Notes under the pieces: model-generated
Databases searched by the model: none
What the model was told of the DNA's origin: nothing
Seen by the model: only the letters and a program-made list of their open reading frames with translations
Program-made: the position numbers and the translations under genes
From: JBCCGI01 sp039029355
GTDB taxonomy: Bacteria > Planctomycetota > UBA1135 > GCA-002686595
Length of the DNA: 37,873 nt
Reading direction: 5' to 3'
Assembly (NCBI GenBank): GCA_039029355.1
Contig: JBCCGI010000083.1
Span: forward strand, 1-37,873
Part shown: positions 7,676 through 16,446 of the stretch, one piece after another
How the letters are laid out: each line of letters begins with the position of its first letter
Position numbering within the stretch: the first letter of the stretch is position 1

Positions 7676-8935
7676 CTACAGCAGCCGGGACAGCTTGTAG
7701 ACGATCCACCCGAGCACGCGTGCGACGGCTCCGCGGTTCTCCCAGCTCTCCAGCGTGACCTCGCGCGCCCCCGCGAAGTCCCGCTGGAGCTGCGCCTCGA
7801 GCGCCGCTCCGAGCCGACGGTCGAGCATCGTCGCGTTGACCTCGTGGTTGTATCGATCGGAGAGCAGGTCGAGGTTGAAGGAGCCGACCGACGCGTAGAC
7901 CCCGTCGATCACCACCGTCTTCGCGTGCAGCACTCGTTCCTGCAGCTCGAAGATACGCACGCCCGCGCGCAGGAAGCGGCCGTACACGTGCTGGCTGGCG
8001 ACGCGGACGATCGGCACGTCGGAGGGGCCCGCGGTCAGGATGCGTACGTCCACGCCGCGCTGGGCGGCGGAGGTGAGCGCGCGGCGCAGCCGTCGCGGGG
8101 GCAGAAAGTAGGGCGAGGCGAGATAGGCGCGCTCCTCGGCCCGCGAGAGCGTGTAGCGCATCGCCCGCTGGATCGCGCGGCGTCGGCGCCAGCGGTTCGA
8201 CTCGAGAACCTGCAGGAAGGTCCCGTCGACCGGGCGCGGCGTCGTCTCGAAGCGCGCGCGCGCCGGCGGACCGGAAGCGTCGGCGAAGAGCGCCTCCAGC
8301 TGTCCCGCCGCGGGCCCCTCAAGGCGCAGGTGGGCGTCGTGGAAGAGGCCCGTGCCGTGGCGCTCGCCGGCGTACTCCTCGGCGACGTTCATGCCGCCGC
8401 AGAAGGCCGTGGTGCCGTCGACGACGGCGACCTTGCGGTGGTCGCGCACGACGCGGCGGGAGAGGCGCGAGCGGAGGGTCAGCAACGGGTTGAAGGCCAC
8501 CGCGCGCCCGCCGGCGCGGCGCAGCCGCTCGGTGTCGCCCTCGCCCAGCCCGAGGGAGCCGACCGAGTCGTAGCGCAGGAGCACCTCGACGCCGCGCTCG
8601 GCGGCGGCCGCCAGCGCGGCGATGGTGCGGCGGCCGACGCGGTCGTCGGCCAGGATGTAGGTGCTGAGCAGCACGCGCTCGCGCGCCGCGTCGATCGCGG
8701 CCCACAGGGCCTCGAAGAGGGCGTCGCCGTCGGTAAAGAGCTCCACCCGGTTGCCCACGGACATGCCGCCCAGGGGCCGCAGACGGCCGAGGGTGTGGCG
8801 CCAGCGCCGGGTGAGCCGGCGGGCCAGGCCGGGCTCGCCCGCGGGGGCGAGATGCGGAGCGAAGACGCTCCGGACGACATCCTCGATGCTGGGAGCGGCG
8901 GAGGAGGGCGCCGCCAGGCGGCGGGAGCGGCTCAT
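7676..8935 (-). CDS. Phospholipase D family protein, cardiolipin synthase-like
   Basis: A 419-residue protein with two HKD motifs, the mark of the phospholipase D superfamily: HRKVAVVDG followed by GGMN in the first half, and HAKTVVIDG followed by GSFNLD in the second. The spacing and the Asn after each motif match bacterial cardiolipin synthases, which join two phosphatidyl units into cardiolipin. It has no N-terminal membrane hairpin, which makes it more like ClsB than ClsA. The start at 8935 avoids overlap with the divergent hydroxylase operon; a longer frame to 9046 would run across that operon's start codon. No clear Shine-Dalgarno precedes it. Only 51 bp separate the two divergent starts, so their promoters must overlap. 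Cardiolipin synthase is the likeliest role, but other phospholipid transferases fit too. Confidence 0.85.
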   Translation of the reverse strand: MSRSRRLAAPSSAAPSIEDVVRSVFAPHLAPAGEPGLARRLTRRWRHTLGRLRPLGGMSVGNRVELFTDGDALFEALWAAIDAARERVLLSTYILADDRVGRRTIAALAAAAERGVEVLLRYDSVGSLGLGEGDTERLRRAGGRAVAFNPLLTLRSRLSRRVVRDHRKVAVVDGTTAFCGGMNVAEEYAGERHGTGLFHDAHLRLEGPAAGQLEALFADASGPPARARFETTPRPVDGTFLQVLESNRWRRRRAIQRAMRYTLSRAEERAYLASPYFLPPRRLRRALTSAAQRGVDVRILTAGPSDVPIVRVASQHVYGRFLRAGVRIFELQERVLHAKTVVIDGVYASVGSFNLDLLSDRYNHEVNATMLDRRLGAALEAQLQRDFAGAREVTLESWENRGAVARVLGWIVYKLSRLL

Positions 8936-8986
8936 GGAGGAGGTGTGTCTTGCCCGGATGGAGGGAGGTGGGGAGAATAGCGCAAC

Positions 8987-9562
8987 ATGCGAGTTCTCCA
9001 TCTGCAGATCAACGGGGACGCCGTGGAGGTCGCGGCGCCCGAGCACTGGACCCTGCTCGAGGTCCTGCGCTACACGCTCGGCCTGACCGGCTCGAAGCAG
9101 GGCTGCGATAAGGGGGACTGCGGCGCCTGCACGGTGCTGGTGGACGGCCGGCCGATGCTGTCCTGCCTGATGCTCGGCGCGCTGGCCGAGGGTCGCGAGA
9201 TCACCACCATCGAGGGGCTGATGCCGGCCTGGCGCCAGGCCGGTGGCGAGGGCGCAGACCCGGTCCAGGAGGCCTTCGACCGCTGCGGCGCGCTGCAGTG
9301 CGGCTTCTGCCAGCCCGGCATGCTGCTGTCGGCGCGGGCGCTCCTGAACGAGAAGCCGTGTCCCTCGCGGGCGGAGATCCGCGACGCGCTCGCCGGCAAC
9401 CTGTGCCGCTGCACCGGCTACACGCAGATCGTGCAGGCGGTCGAGCTCTCGATCGCCGAGGCCACCGGCGCCGAGCCCGAGTCCCCCGCGTGGGCTCCGG
9501 GTGAGAACCCTTGGAAGGAAGCCGAGCGCGCGGGGCTCGCCCGCGGGAAGGGCAAGGGCTAA
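8987..9562 (+). CDS. [2Fe-2S] subunit of a xanthine oxidase-family molybdenum hydroxylase (HcrC-like)
   Basis: A 191-residue electron-transfer subunit. The N-terminal plant-type ferredoxin cluster is bound by Cys40, Cys45, Cys48 (CDKGDCGAC) and Cys60; the C-terminal helical domain binds the second cluster with Cys105, Cys108 (CGFC) and Cys140, Cys142 (NLCRCTGY). These are the two [2Fe-2S] motifs of the family. The tail beyond about residue 165 (Pro, Trp, Lys and Gly rich) is longer than usual. GGAG lies about 11 nt upstream of the ATG. The stop overlaps the start of the large subunit (TAATG). The cysteine-rich insertion in the third gene points to the 4-hydroxybenzoyl-CoA reductase group within this family. 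Confidence 0.93.
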   Translation: MRVLHLQINGDAVEVAAPEHWTLLEVLRYTLGLTGSKQGCDKGDCGACTVLVDGRPMLSCLMLGALAEGREITTIEGLMPAWRQAGGEGADPVQEAFDRCGALQCGFCQPGMLLSARALLNEKPCPSRAEIRDALAGNLCRCTGYTQIVQAVELSIAEATGAEPESPAWAPGENPWKEAERAGLARGKGKG

Positions 9563-11961
9563 TGGCGGCGCGCGACAACCACGGCATCGACGCCCCCTGG
9601 AAGGGCGGCTTCCAGGTCATCGGCAAGGCCCACCGCAAGTCCGACGGGCTCGCGAAGGCGACGGGTCAGGCGATCTACGCCGACGACCTGCAGCTGCCCG
9701 GCATGCTGCACGCGAAGATCCTGCGCAGCCCCTACGCGCACGCGGAGATCCGCTCGATCGACGCCTCCAAGGCGCTCGCGCTCGAGGGCGTGCACGCGGT
9801 CATCACCGGCGCGGACCTGCCGATCCAGTACGGCGTGATCCCGTGGACGCCCGACGAGAACGCCCTCGCGCTCCACAAGGTGCGCTTCATCGGCGACGAG
9901 GTCGCGGCCGTCGCCGCGGTCGACGAGGACACCGCCAACGCCGCGGTGAAGCTGATCGAGGTCGAGTACGAGCTGCTGCACGCCTACCAGGACCCGGCCG
10001 AGGCGCTGGTGCGCACCGAGCCGCAGGTCCACGAAGAGATCCGCGGGAAGGCCGTCAAGGGCAACATCTCCAAGCGCGTCGAGCTGCAGTTCGGCGACCT
10101 CAAGGCCGCCTTCGAGGAGGCCGACGCGGTCGTCGAGGACGAGTACTTCTTCCACGGCACGACCCACACCCCCATCGAGCCACACTGCGCGGTCGCGCAG
10201 TTCACGCCCGACGGCGTGCTGACGCTGTGGTCGGCGACGCAGATCACGCACTACGTGCAGCGCGCGCTGTCGCGGGTACTAGAGCACCCCGAGTCGCAGA
10301 TCCGCGTGGTGCAGCCCTGCCTCGGCGGCGCCTTTGGCGGCAAGTCCGACCCGTTCTCGCTCGAGTTCATCGTGTCGAAGCTGGCGATGATCACCGACCG
10401 CCCGGTCAAGTGCCTGTGGACGCGCGAGGAGGTGTTTTACGCCCACCGCGGCCGCCACCCGATGCGGATGCACTACCGCACCGGCGCGACCAAGGACGGG
10501 CGGCTGACCGGCGTCGACGCCAAGATCCTGATCGACGGCGGCTCGTACTCGTCCTTCGGGCTCGTCACGACCTACTACTCCGGGCAGCTGCTGACCGGAC
10601 CGTACGACTTCCCCTCCTACCGCTTCGACTCGACCCGCGTCTTCACCAACAAGCCGCCCTGCGGACCGAAGCGTGGACACGGCTCGGTGCAGCCGCGCTT
10701 CGCCTTCGAGGTGCAGCTCGACCAGCTGGCCCAGAAGCTGGCGCTCGACCCGATCGAGCTTCGCCGGCGCAACTTCCAGGGCGAGAACACCAAGACGGTC
10801 AACGGGCAGCGCGTCACGTCCAACGGGTTCCTCTCCTGCCTCGACGCGGTCGAGGAGGCGTCCACCTGGAAGGCCCGGCGCGGCAAGCTGCCCTTCGGGC
10901 GCGGGCTGGGCGTCGCCGGCTCGATGTACATCTCGGGCACCAACTACCCGGTGTATCCGAACGACATGCCCCAGGCGGGCATCCAGCTGAAGGTCGACCG
11001 CTCGGGGCTCGTCACCGTGTTCACCGGCGGCAACGACATCGGTCAGGGCTCGAACTCGATGGTGCGCTACATCGTGGCCGAGGAGCTTGGGCTGGACCCG
11101 TACGACGTGCGCGTCGTGGCGGCCGACACCGACCTCTGCCCGGTCGACCTCGGCGCCTATTCGTCGCGCGTCACCTTCATGGTCGGCAACGCCACGATCG
11201 ACGCCTGCCGCAAGCTGCGCGAGACGGTTGTCGCGGCGGTCGCCGCGGAGTGGGAGGTGCCCGCCGCCCAGGTCTGGATGGGCCTCGGCGAGGTCTTCGA
11301 CGTCGAGCAGCGCGACCGACGCATCTCGACCCGCGAGGCCTTCCACCTGGCCGAAGCGCGCAGCGACACGCTGGGCGCGACCGGCTCGTACAACACGCCG
11401 AAGCTCGGCGGCGACTACCGCGGCGGGACGATCGGCGCCTCGCCGGCCTACTCGTTCACCGCACACGTGGTCGAGGTCGACGTCGACACCGAGACCGGCC
11501 GCATCACCGTCAGCGACTGCTGGGTCGCCCACGACTGCGGGCGCGCGCTGAACCCGATGCTCGTCGCCGGCCAGATGGAGGGCTCGGCCTACATGGGCAT
11601 CGCCGAGGCGCTGATGGAGGAGCACGACATCAACCGCTTCGGACTGCACCAGGGGCCGTCGCTGCTCGACTACCGCATCCCGACCTCGATCGACACGCCG
11701 GAGCTGCACGCGCTGATCGTCGAGAGCCTCGACCCCGAGGGCCCCTACGGCGCCAAGGAGGCCGGCGAAGGCCCCCTGCACCCCTCCATCCCGGCCATCT
11801 CGAACGCGGTCTTCGACGCGGTCGGAATCCGCCTCACGCACCTGCCCTTCACCCCCGGCAAGGTGCTCAAGGCCCTCGACGAACAGGACACCGCCGCGCC
11901 CCGCACGGCCGGCGGCCGCCCGGCTTCGAGGCCCCACGTCGCCGAGGAGCACAACGCCTGA
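9562..11961 (+). CDS. Molybdopterin-binding large subunit of an HBCR-type hydroxylase (HcrA-like)
   Basis: A 799-residue catalytic subunit with the aldehyde oxidase/xanthine dehydrogenase fold. An a/b hammerhead domain at about 20-130 (GQAIYADDLQLPGMLHAKIL) is followed by the molybdopterin-binding domains. GGAFGGK at 255-261 is the cofactor loop, PKRGHGSVQPRFAFE resembles the region seen in 4-hydroxybenzoyl-CoA reductase large subunits, GQGSNSM lies in the second cofactor domain, and GAKEAGEG holds the catalytic Glu736. All expected catalytic elements are present. The last 30 residues are low-complexity. The start at 9562 overlaps the stop of the small subunit. The enzyme would hydroxylate, or reductively dehydroxylate, an aromatic or heterocyclic substrate. 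I cannot tell which substrate. No CoA ligase and no XdhC-type maturation gene lies nearby. Confidence 0.92.
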   Translation: MAARDNHGIDAPWKGGFQVIGKAHRKSDGLAKATGQAIYADDLQLPGMLHAKILRSPYAHAEIRSIDASKALALEGVHAVITGADLPIQYGVIPWTPDENALALHKVRFIGDEVAAVAAVDEDTANAAVKLIEVEYELLHAYQDPAEALVRTEPQVHEEIRGKAVKGNISKRVELQFGDLKAAFEEADAVVEDEYFFHGTTHTPIEPHCAVAQFTPDGVLTLWSATQITHYVQRALSRVLEHPESQIRVVQPCLGGAFGGKSDPFSLEFIVSKLAMITDRPVKCLWTREEVFYAHRGRHPMRMHYRTGATKDGRLTGVDAKILIDGGSYSSFGLVTTYYSGQLLTGPYDFPSYRFDSTRVFTNKPPCGPKRGHGSVQPRFAFEVQLDQLAQKLALDPIELRRRNFQGENTKTVNGQRVTSNGFLSCLDAVEEASTWKARRGKLPFGRGLGVAGSMYISGTNYPVYPNDMPQAGIQLKVDRSGLVTVFTGGNDIGQGSNSMVRYIVAEELGLDPYDVRVVAADTDLCPVDLGAYSSRVTFMVGNATIDACRKLRETVVAAVAAEWEVPAAQVWMGLGEVFDVEQRDRRISTREAFHLAEARSDTLGATGSYNTPKLGGDYRGGTIGASPAYSFTAHVVEVDVDTETGRITVSDCWVAHDCGRALNPMLVAGQMEGSAYMGIAEALMEEHDINRFGLHQGPSLLDYRIPTSIDTPELHALIVESLDPEGPYGAKEAGEGPLHPSIPAISNAVFDAVGIRLTHLPFTPGKVLKALDEQDTAAPRTAGGRPASRPHVAEEHNA

Positions 11962-12983
11962 TGCTGCGCCTTCCGAAGTTCCAGGTCGTCACTCCGAAGA
12001 CCGTCGAAGCCGCCGTCGCCGTGCTCGCCGAGCACGGCGAAAGGGCGATCGTCGTCGCGGGCGGCACCGACCTCGTGCCCAACATGAAGCACGAGCTCTT
12101 CACCCCGGACGTCGTGGTCTCGCTCGCCTCGATCGAAGCGCTGCACGGCATCCGCCGCGACGCCGAAGGCGGCCTGCGCATCGGCGCCATGACCCCGCTC
12201 GACGAGGTCGCGCGGAACCCCGAGGTCACGGCCAGCGCACCTGCCCTCGCCCAGGCCGCGTCGCTGATCGCCGGCCCGCAGCTGCGCCGCATGGGCACGC
12301 TCGGCGGCAACGTGATGCTCGACACGCGCTGCCAGTGGTACAACCAGACCTACTTCTGGCGCCAGGCGCTCGGCTTCTGCCTCAAGAAGGACGGCACCGT
12401 GTGCCACGTCGTCGCGGGCGGCAAGAAGTGCGTGGCCGCCGCCAGCAACGACAGCGCTCCGGCCCTGATGACCCTCGACGCCACCCTGGCCTTCGCCGGC
12501 CCGGACGGCACGCGCGAGGTCCCGATCGACGCCATCTGGCACACGGACGGCATCTGGAACAAGAAGGTCGCCCGCGGCGAGATCCTCACCGAGATCCACA
12601 TCCCCGCCCGCGCCACCGAGCACCGCGGCGCCTACGGCAAGCTCCGCGACCGCGGCTCGATCGACTTCCCGCTCCTCGGCGTCGCCGTCCGCATCGACCT
12701 CGGGCCAAGCGGCCAGGTCGAGGACGCGGACGTGGTGCTGGTGGCCCTCCAAGCACGCCCGATCCGCGTGAAGAAGGCCGCGGAGATCCTGCGGGGGAGC
12801 ACTCCCGGCAGCGAGGCGTTCGAAGATGCGGCGCGGGAGTGTGCGGCGGCGGCGGAGAAGCAGTGCCGCCCGATGCCCAACGTGCCGGGGGATCCGGACT
12901 ACCGGCATCGGATGGTGCCGGTCTATGTGCGGCGGACGGTGGTGGCGGCGGGCTCCTCCAGCGGCCCCATCCACCACGTCTGA
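11961..12983 (+). CDS. FAD subunit with an extra [4Fe-4S] insertion (HcrB-like)
   Basis: A 340-residue CO dehydrogenase-type FAD subunit (VVAGGTDLVPNMK and GTLGGNVMLDTRC are the flavin-binding motifs). After the second motif it has an insertion with four cysteines, Cys124, Cys140, Cys148 and Cys157, spaced CX15CX7CX8C. This is the arrangement I know from the middle subunit of Thauera 4-hydroxybenzoyl-CoA reductase, where it binds a [4Fe-4S] cluster absent from ordinary xanthine dehydrogenases. The ATG overlaps the stop of the large subunit by one base (TGATG). The insertion suggests low-potential electron flow, from ferredoxin to substrate, as in reductive dehydroxylation. Subfamily assignment is strong; substrate assignment is not. 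A hairpin at 13002-13024 ends the operon. Confidence 0.93.
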   Translation: MLRLPKFQVVTPKTVEAAVAVLAEHGERAIVVAGGTDLVPNMKHELFTPDVVVSLASIEALHGIRRDAEGGLRIGAMTPLDEVARNPEVTASAPALAQAASLIAGPQLRRMGTLGGNVMLDTRCQWYNQTYFWRQALGFCLKKDGTVCHVVAGGKKCVAAASNDSAPALMTLDATLAFAGPDGTREVPIDAIWHTDGIWNKKVARGEILTEIHIPARATEHRGAYGKLRDRGSIDFPLLGVAVRIDLGPSGQVEDADVVLVALQARPIRVKKAAEILRGSTPGSEAFEDAARECAAAAEKQCRPMPNVPGDPDYRHRMVPVYVRRTVVAAGSSSGPIHHV

Positions 12984-13001
12984 GCCGCCCGCCGCTGGGT
13001 A

Positions 13002-13024
13002 CGGCCCGCGCGGTGAGCGGGCCG
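13002..13024. terminator. Hairpin between convergent genes
   Basis: CGGCCCGC (13002-13009) and GCGGGCCG (13017-13024) pair perfectly around a 7-nt loop in the 54-bp gap between the converging hydroxylase operon and the sugar-dehydrogenase-like gene. No T tract is present on either side, so it is a possible bidirectional terminator only. Confidence 0.4.
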
Positions 13025-13037
13025 CCCCAGGTCCGGT

Positions 13038-16000
13038 CTAGTACTCGAGGACGGAGAGGTTGGTGACCTCACACCCGAACGGGTCCACGGCCTGCAGGTG
13101 CACCTGCAGCCCCGGAGCCCCCGGCTGAACGAACAAGAGCAGCTCCGCCTGCCCCAGCTCATCCGCGAACAGCGACCCGAGCAGGATCCAGTCCGAGATG
13201 AAGATGCTGAGCCCCTGGCAGGGCGGCACCGGGAACGACCCGAGGTTGAAGCCGGAGAGGAAGAACAGCAGCGCGTTCGGCTGCGCGTCCTCGATCTTGA
13301 GCAGGTTCAGCACGCCGGGCACGCCCGGGTCGGGGCCGATCAGGGCCGGCTCGCAGGCGTCCAGGACGCCGGAGAAGTTCTCGTCGATCCCGACGCCGCC
13401 AGCGATCTGCGCGGCGTCCTGCAGGCCGTCGTTGTCGCAGTCGACCTGGCATTCGTCGGGGATGCCGTCAAAGTTCTCGTCGGCGGAGACGCCGAGCGCG
13501 ATGTCGATGCCGTCGACCTGGCCGTTCAGGTTGCAGTCGTCGTCGGGGACCAGGGTGTGGAGCACGCTGGTCGTCAGGCCCGCGGCGTCGGTGACGTCGA
13601 GGCGCACCCGGTACCACAGGATGTCGAGCGCGGGCTCGCCGTGCGGCGTGATGAAGGAGCTGCCCGAGCAGGCCTGGATCGAGGGCTCGTCGTGGCTGTG
13701 GTCGTTGTGCATCTGCGACACGGTCCACACGCACGTCAGCTCACCGGCGCTGTGCTCGGCGTCGGAGACGGTCGCCTGCAGGTCCAGCGGCATCAGCGCG
13801 GCGCTCGGGTAGGTCATGCCCTGCGGCGGCGACGTGATCGTGACCACCGGCGGGGTGTTGTCGGTCGAGATCACCGTCGCCTCGACGTCGCTTTCGCCGC
13901 CGCCGTCGACGACCGTGACCTGCACCTGGTGCAGGGTCGGTCCCGCGCTCGCAGGTGCGGCCAGCACACGCAGCTCGCCGACGCTGACGTACTCCTGAGT
14001 GCCGCCCGGCACGCCGTAGAGGCGCACGCCGGTGGCGCTCTTGGGCTCGAAGAGGACCTGGAAGGTCTCGTAGGAGAGCGACGGGCTCCCGGGGTAGGCG
14101 GGGATCGTCTCGATTGCGTGGACGTCCTCCCAGGCGCCGCTGATCGGGTCGCGCAGCTGCACGCCGAAGGACTCGAACCAGCCGCCCTCGGTCGTGTTCA
14201 GGCCCTCCTGGTAGTAGAGCCCGAAGACGTTCTGCTCGGCGGCGAAGGTGTAGCCGATCCAGTCCAGGCCGCCCTTGTCGGGCAGCAGGGTGACCGAATC
14301 CAGGTGCGTCGTGTCGAACTGGGTCAGCGGATCGCCGTCTCCCGTCTGCGGATAGGCGAGGTCGCGCGCCACGTCGGGCGTCGGGGCGCCGGCGCCCATC
14401 GGGGTGGGCGGTACGAGCTCGTCGAGGCTAGAGACGAACGTCCCCGCGTCGGTGACGTCGGCCGCGGGGAAGACGTGCACCGGGTCGGGGCGCTGGTGGA
14501 TCGGGCTGGTCGGGACGCCGTCGCCGAAGTCCCAGGTGTAGCTGAGCCCTTCCTGGAGCGGATCGGCCGAGCTGGCCGCGTCGAACTGCACGCGCAGCGG
14601 CGCCGCGCCCATCTTCGGCTGCGCCGTAACGCTCGCCGTCGGGACCGGGACGCCGGTGTACTTCAGACGCCGGATGGTCGAGCCGCTGCTGCCGTAGTAC
14701 TTGATGTAGTAGATCGCGCCGTCGAGCGGGTTGACCGCCGTGGCGATGATGTCGTCCAGGTCCTCGCCGAAGTCCTCGACCGCGACGACGTTGCCGAGCG
14801 GATCGATCGTGATCGCCTTCACCCAGTCCTGGCTGAAGTCGAAGTGGAAGTAGGTGTTCTGATACTCCGGCGGGAAGACGTCGCCGGTGTACCAGACGCC
14901 GCCGATCGAGCAGTTGCCGGCGAACGGGTTGCCGGGGACCGGCGACTCGGGCGAGCCGAGCAGCGCGAAGTCCGCCTCACCCGCGCCGTCGTAGATCGGC
15001 ACGTACGCCTCGGGATCGCCGAGCGTGGTGTGGCGCCAGACCAGCTCGGGCCGCGAGTGCATGAAGCGCGGAACGCTGGCCGGGATCTCGATGCCCGGGC
15101 TGCACGGGTTCGGCCAGAAGGGCGGGTTGAGCGAGTCCTCGACGAAGAGGTCGCGGAAGAAGAAGTGCTCCTGGCTGCACCCATCGATCCCGAACAGCGG
15201 GTTCGGGGCGTCGAGGTTCTCGATGTCCTGCAGCGCCTTGAAGCCGACCGCGAAGCCCTCGCGGATCGGCCAGCCGAAGTTCTCGCCGCCCGAGCGGATG
15301 ACGCAGAGCTCCTCGTACTTGTTGTTGCCGACGTCGCCGACCAGCAGGATGCCGGGGTCGCCGTCGGTGTGGTCGGTGCTGCCCGTGCCGGGCTGGACGG
15401 TGAAGCGGAAGGGGTTGCGGAGCCCCAACGCCCACACGCGCGAGCGCGCCGCGCGCGGCTCGCTCATGTCGAAGAACGGGTTGCTCGGAAGCCCGTTCCC
15501 GGTCGTCGGCGAGATGCGCAGGATCTTGCCGTTGTGCCCGTCGACCAGCTGCGAGCGCCACGGCCCCACGTCCTCCTTCGGCTCGATGATGCCGTCGGAG
15601 AGGCACGTGACCGAGGTGTCGCCGAGCGCCGAGTCGCCCATCGAGATCAGGAGCGATCTGTCCGAGCCAAACGCCAACCAGCCGATCGTGTGGTTCTTCG
15701 TGCAGATCGGGATGCCGCTCGACTTGTCCTCGCCGACCAGGATCAGCCGGCTGGCGGGATCGACCACCGGGCTCGCCGCGTTCGGGTCGGTGACGGTGTA
15801 GCGCGTCACCCGCGCGATCGTGTCGTAGAAGTCCGTGCTGAGCGCCGGGTCGTACCCGGGCGTGCCGAAGTTCTCGAGGTAGTAGTGGTCGACGACGTAG
15901 TAGAGGTACACGAACCCGTTGGTGGCGAAGTCCGGGTCGAGCGCCACGCCGTGCAGCCCGTTGTCGCCCCAGTTGCCGACCTCCTCGGTGATGTCGAGCA

Positions 16001-16232
16001 CCGGCGCTGGGTTGATCGTGCCGTCCTCGTTGACGGTCCAGACCAGCCCCTTCTTCTGCCAGACGAACAGGCGTCCGTCCTCGGAGAAGGTCAGGCCGGT
16101 GAGCTGCTCCAGCGGGCCGGCGAAGAGCTCGGCGACGAATCCGGGCGGGACATACGTCTCGCCGCCGCCAGCTGCGGGTGCGGGGTGGGAAGAAAACGCC
16201 AGGGTCGACAGGGCGAGAGCGGTCGGAATCAA
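13038..16232 (-). CDS. Secreted sugar dehydrogenase-like (GSDH) protein with PKD, discoidin-like and calcium-loop domains
   Basis: A 1064-residue exported protein. The start is TTG at 16232, with AGGAGG seven bases upstream and a signal peptide after it (IPTALALSTLAFSS). Residues about 25-510 are a glucose/sorbosone dehydrogenase-type beta-propeller (GLTFSEDGRLFVWQKKGLVW, GLHGVALDPDF), a fold often PQQ-dependent. A PKD-like domain follows (YTWDFGDG), apparently split by a discoidin-like segment (GGLDWIGYTFAAEQNVFGLY to VGELRVLA). Then come a second Ig-like domain, two Asp/Asn-rich calcium-loop repeats (DENFDGIPDECQVDCDNDG), and a C-terminal domain ending LQAVDPFGCEVTNLSVLEY, of a kind seen in planctomycete secreted proteins. 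It probably acts outside the cell on sugars or polysaccharides. The M28 peptidase gene lies upstream on the same strand, 214 bp away. Confidence 0.85.
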   Translation of the reverse strand: MIPTALALSTLAFSSHPAPAAGGGETYVPPGFVAELFAGPLEQLTGLTFSEDGRLFVWQKKGLVWTVNEDGTINPAPVLDITEEVGNWGDNGLHGVALDPDFATNGFVYLYYVVDHYYLENFGTPGYDPALSTDFYDTIARVTRYTVTDPNAASPVVDPASRLILVGEDKSSGIPICTKNHTIGWLAFGSDRSLLISMGDSALGDTSVTCLSDGIIEPKEDVGPWRSQLVDGHNGKILRISPTTGNGLPSNPFFDMSEPRAARSRVWALGLRNPFRFTVQPGTGSTDHTDGDPGILLVGDVGNNKYEELCVIRSGGENFGWPIREGFAVGFKALQDIENLDAPNPLFGIDGCSQEHFFFRDLFVEDSLNPPFWPNPCSPGIEIPASVPRFMHSRPELVWRHTTLGDPEAYVPIYDGAGEADFALLGSPESPVPGNPFAGNCSIGGVWYTGDVFPPEYQNTYFHFDFSQDWVKAITIDPLGNVVAVEDFGEDLDDIIATAVNPLDGAIYYIKYYGSSGSTIRRLKYTGVPVPTASVTAQPKMGAAPLRVQFDAASSADPLQEGLSYTWDFGDGVPTSPIHQRPDPVHVFPAADVTDAGTFVSSLDELVPPTPMGAGAPTPDVARDLAYPQTGDGDPLTQFDTTHLDSVTLLPDKGGLDWIGYTFAAEQNVFGLYYQEGLNTTEGGWFESFGVQLRDPISGAWEDVHAIETIPAYPGSPSLSYETFQVLFEPKSATGVRLYGVPGGTQEYVSVGELRVLAAPASAGPTLHQVQVTVVDGGGESDVEATVISTDNTPPVVTITSPPQGMTYPSAALMPLDLQATVSDAEHSAGELTCVWTVSQMHNDHSHDEPSIQACSGSSFITPHGEPALDILWYRVRLDVTDAAGLTTSVLHTLVPDDDCNLNGQVDGIDIALGVSADENFDGIPDECQVDCDNDGLQDAAQIAGGVGIDENFSGVLDACEPALIGPDPGVPGVLNLLKIEDAQPNALLFFLSGFNLGSFPVPPCQGLSIFISDWILLGSLFADELGQAELLLFVQPGAPGLQVHLQAVDPFGCEVTNLSVLEY

Positions 16233-16319
16233 CGGAACCTCCTGAACCCCTAACTTTAATCGCCTATCCCCCCGCCGCAAGCCGAACACCCAAGCCGCGC
16301 GCCTCGCTCCCACCCCGGG

Positions 16320-16351
16320 CCTGCCCCCCGGCCGGGCCGCCCGGGGGCAGG
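16320..16351 (-). terminator. GC-rich hairpin downstream of the M28 peptidase gene
   Basis: CCTGCCCCCCGG and CCCGGGGGCAGG form a long, nearly perfect stem about 95 bp past the peptidase stop codon. No T tract follows on the minus strand. It could terminate the peptidase transcript or lie in the leader of the next gene. Confidence 0.3.
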
Positions 16352-16446
16352 TGCCCGCTCTTGGTCCCGCACGACCCGCGAGAGCCCTGGAATCGAGGCG
16401 CCGCGGCGACCTCTCGCTGTGCCAAGACCCGTGAGAAAATCGCGCC

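Noticed and set aside
9501..12983. Single 1160-residue protein across the hydroxylase operon
   Set aside because: The first two thirds are out-of-frame Arg-rich sequence over the large subunit; only the final part is the real FAD subunit.
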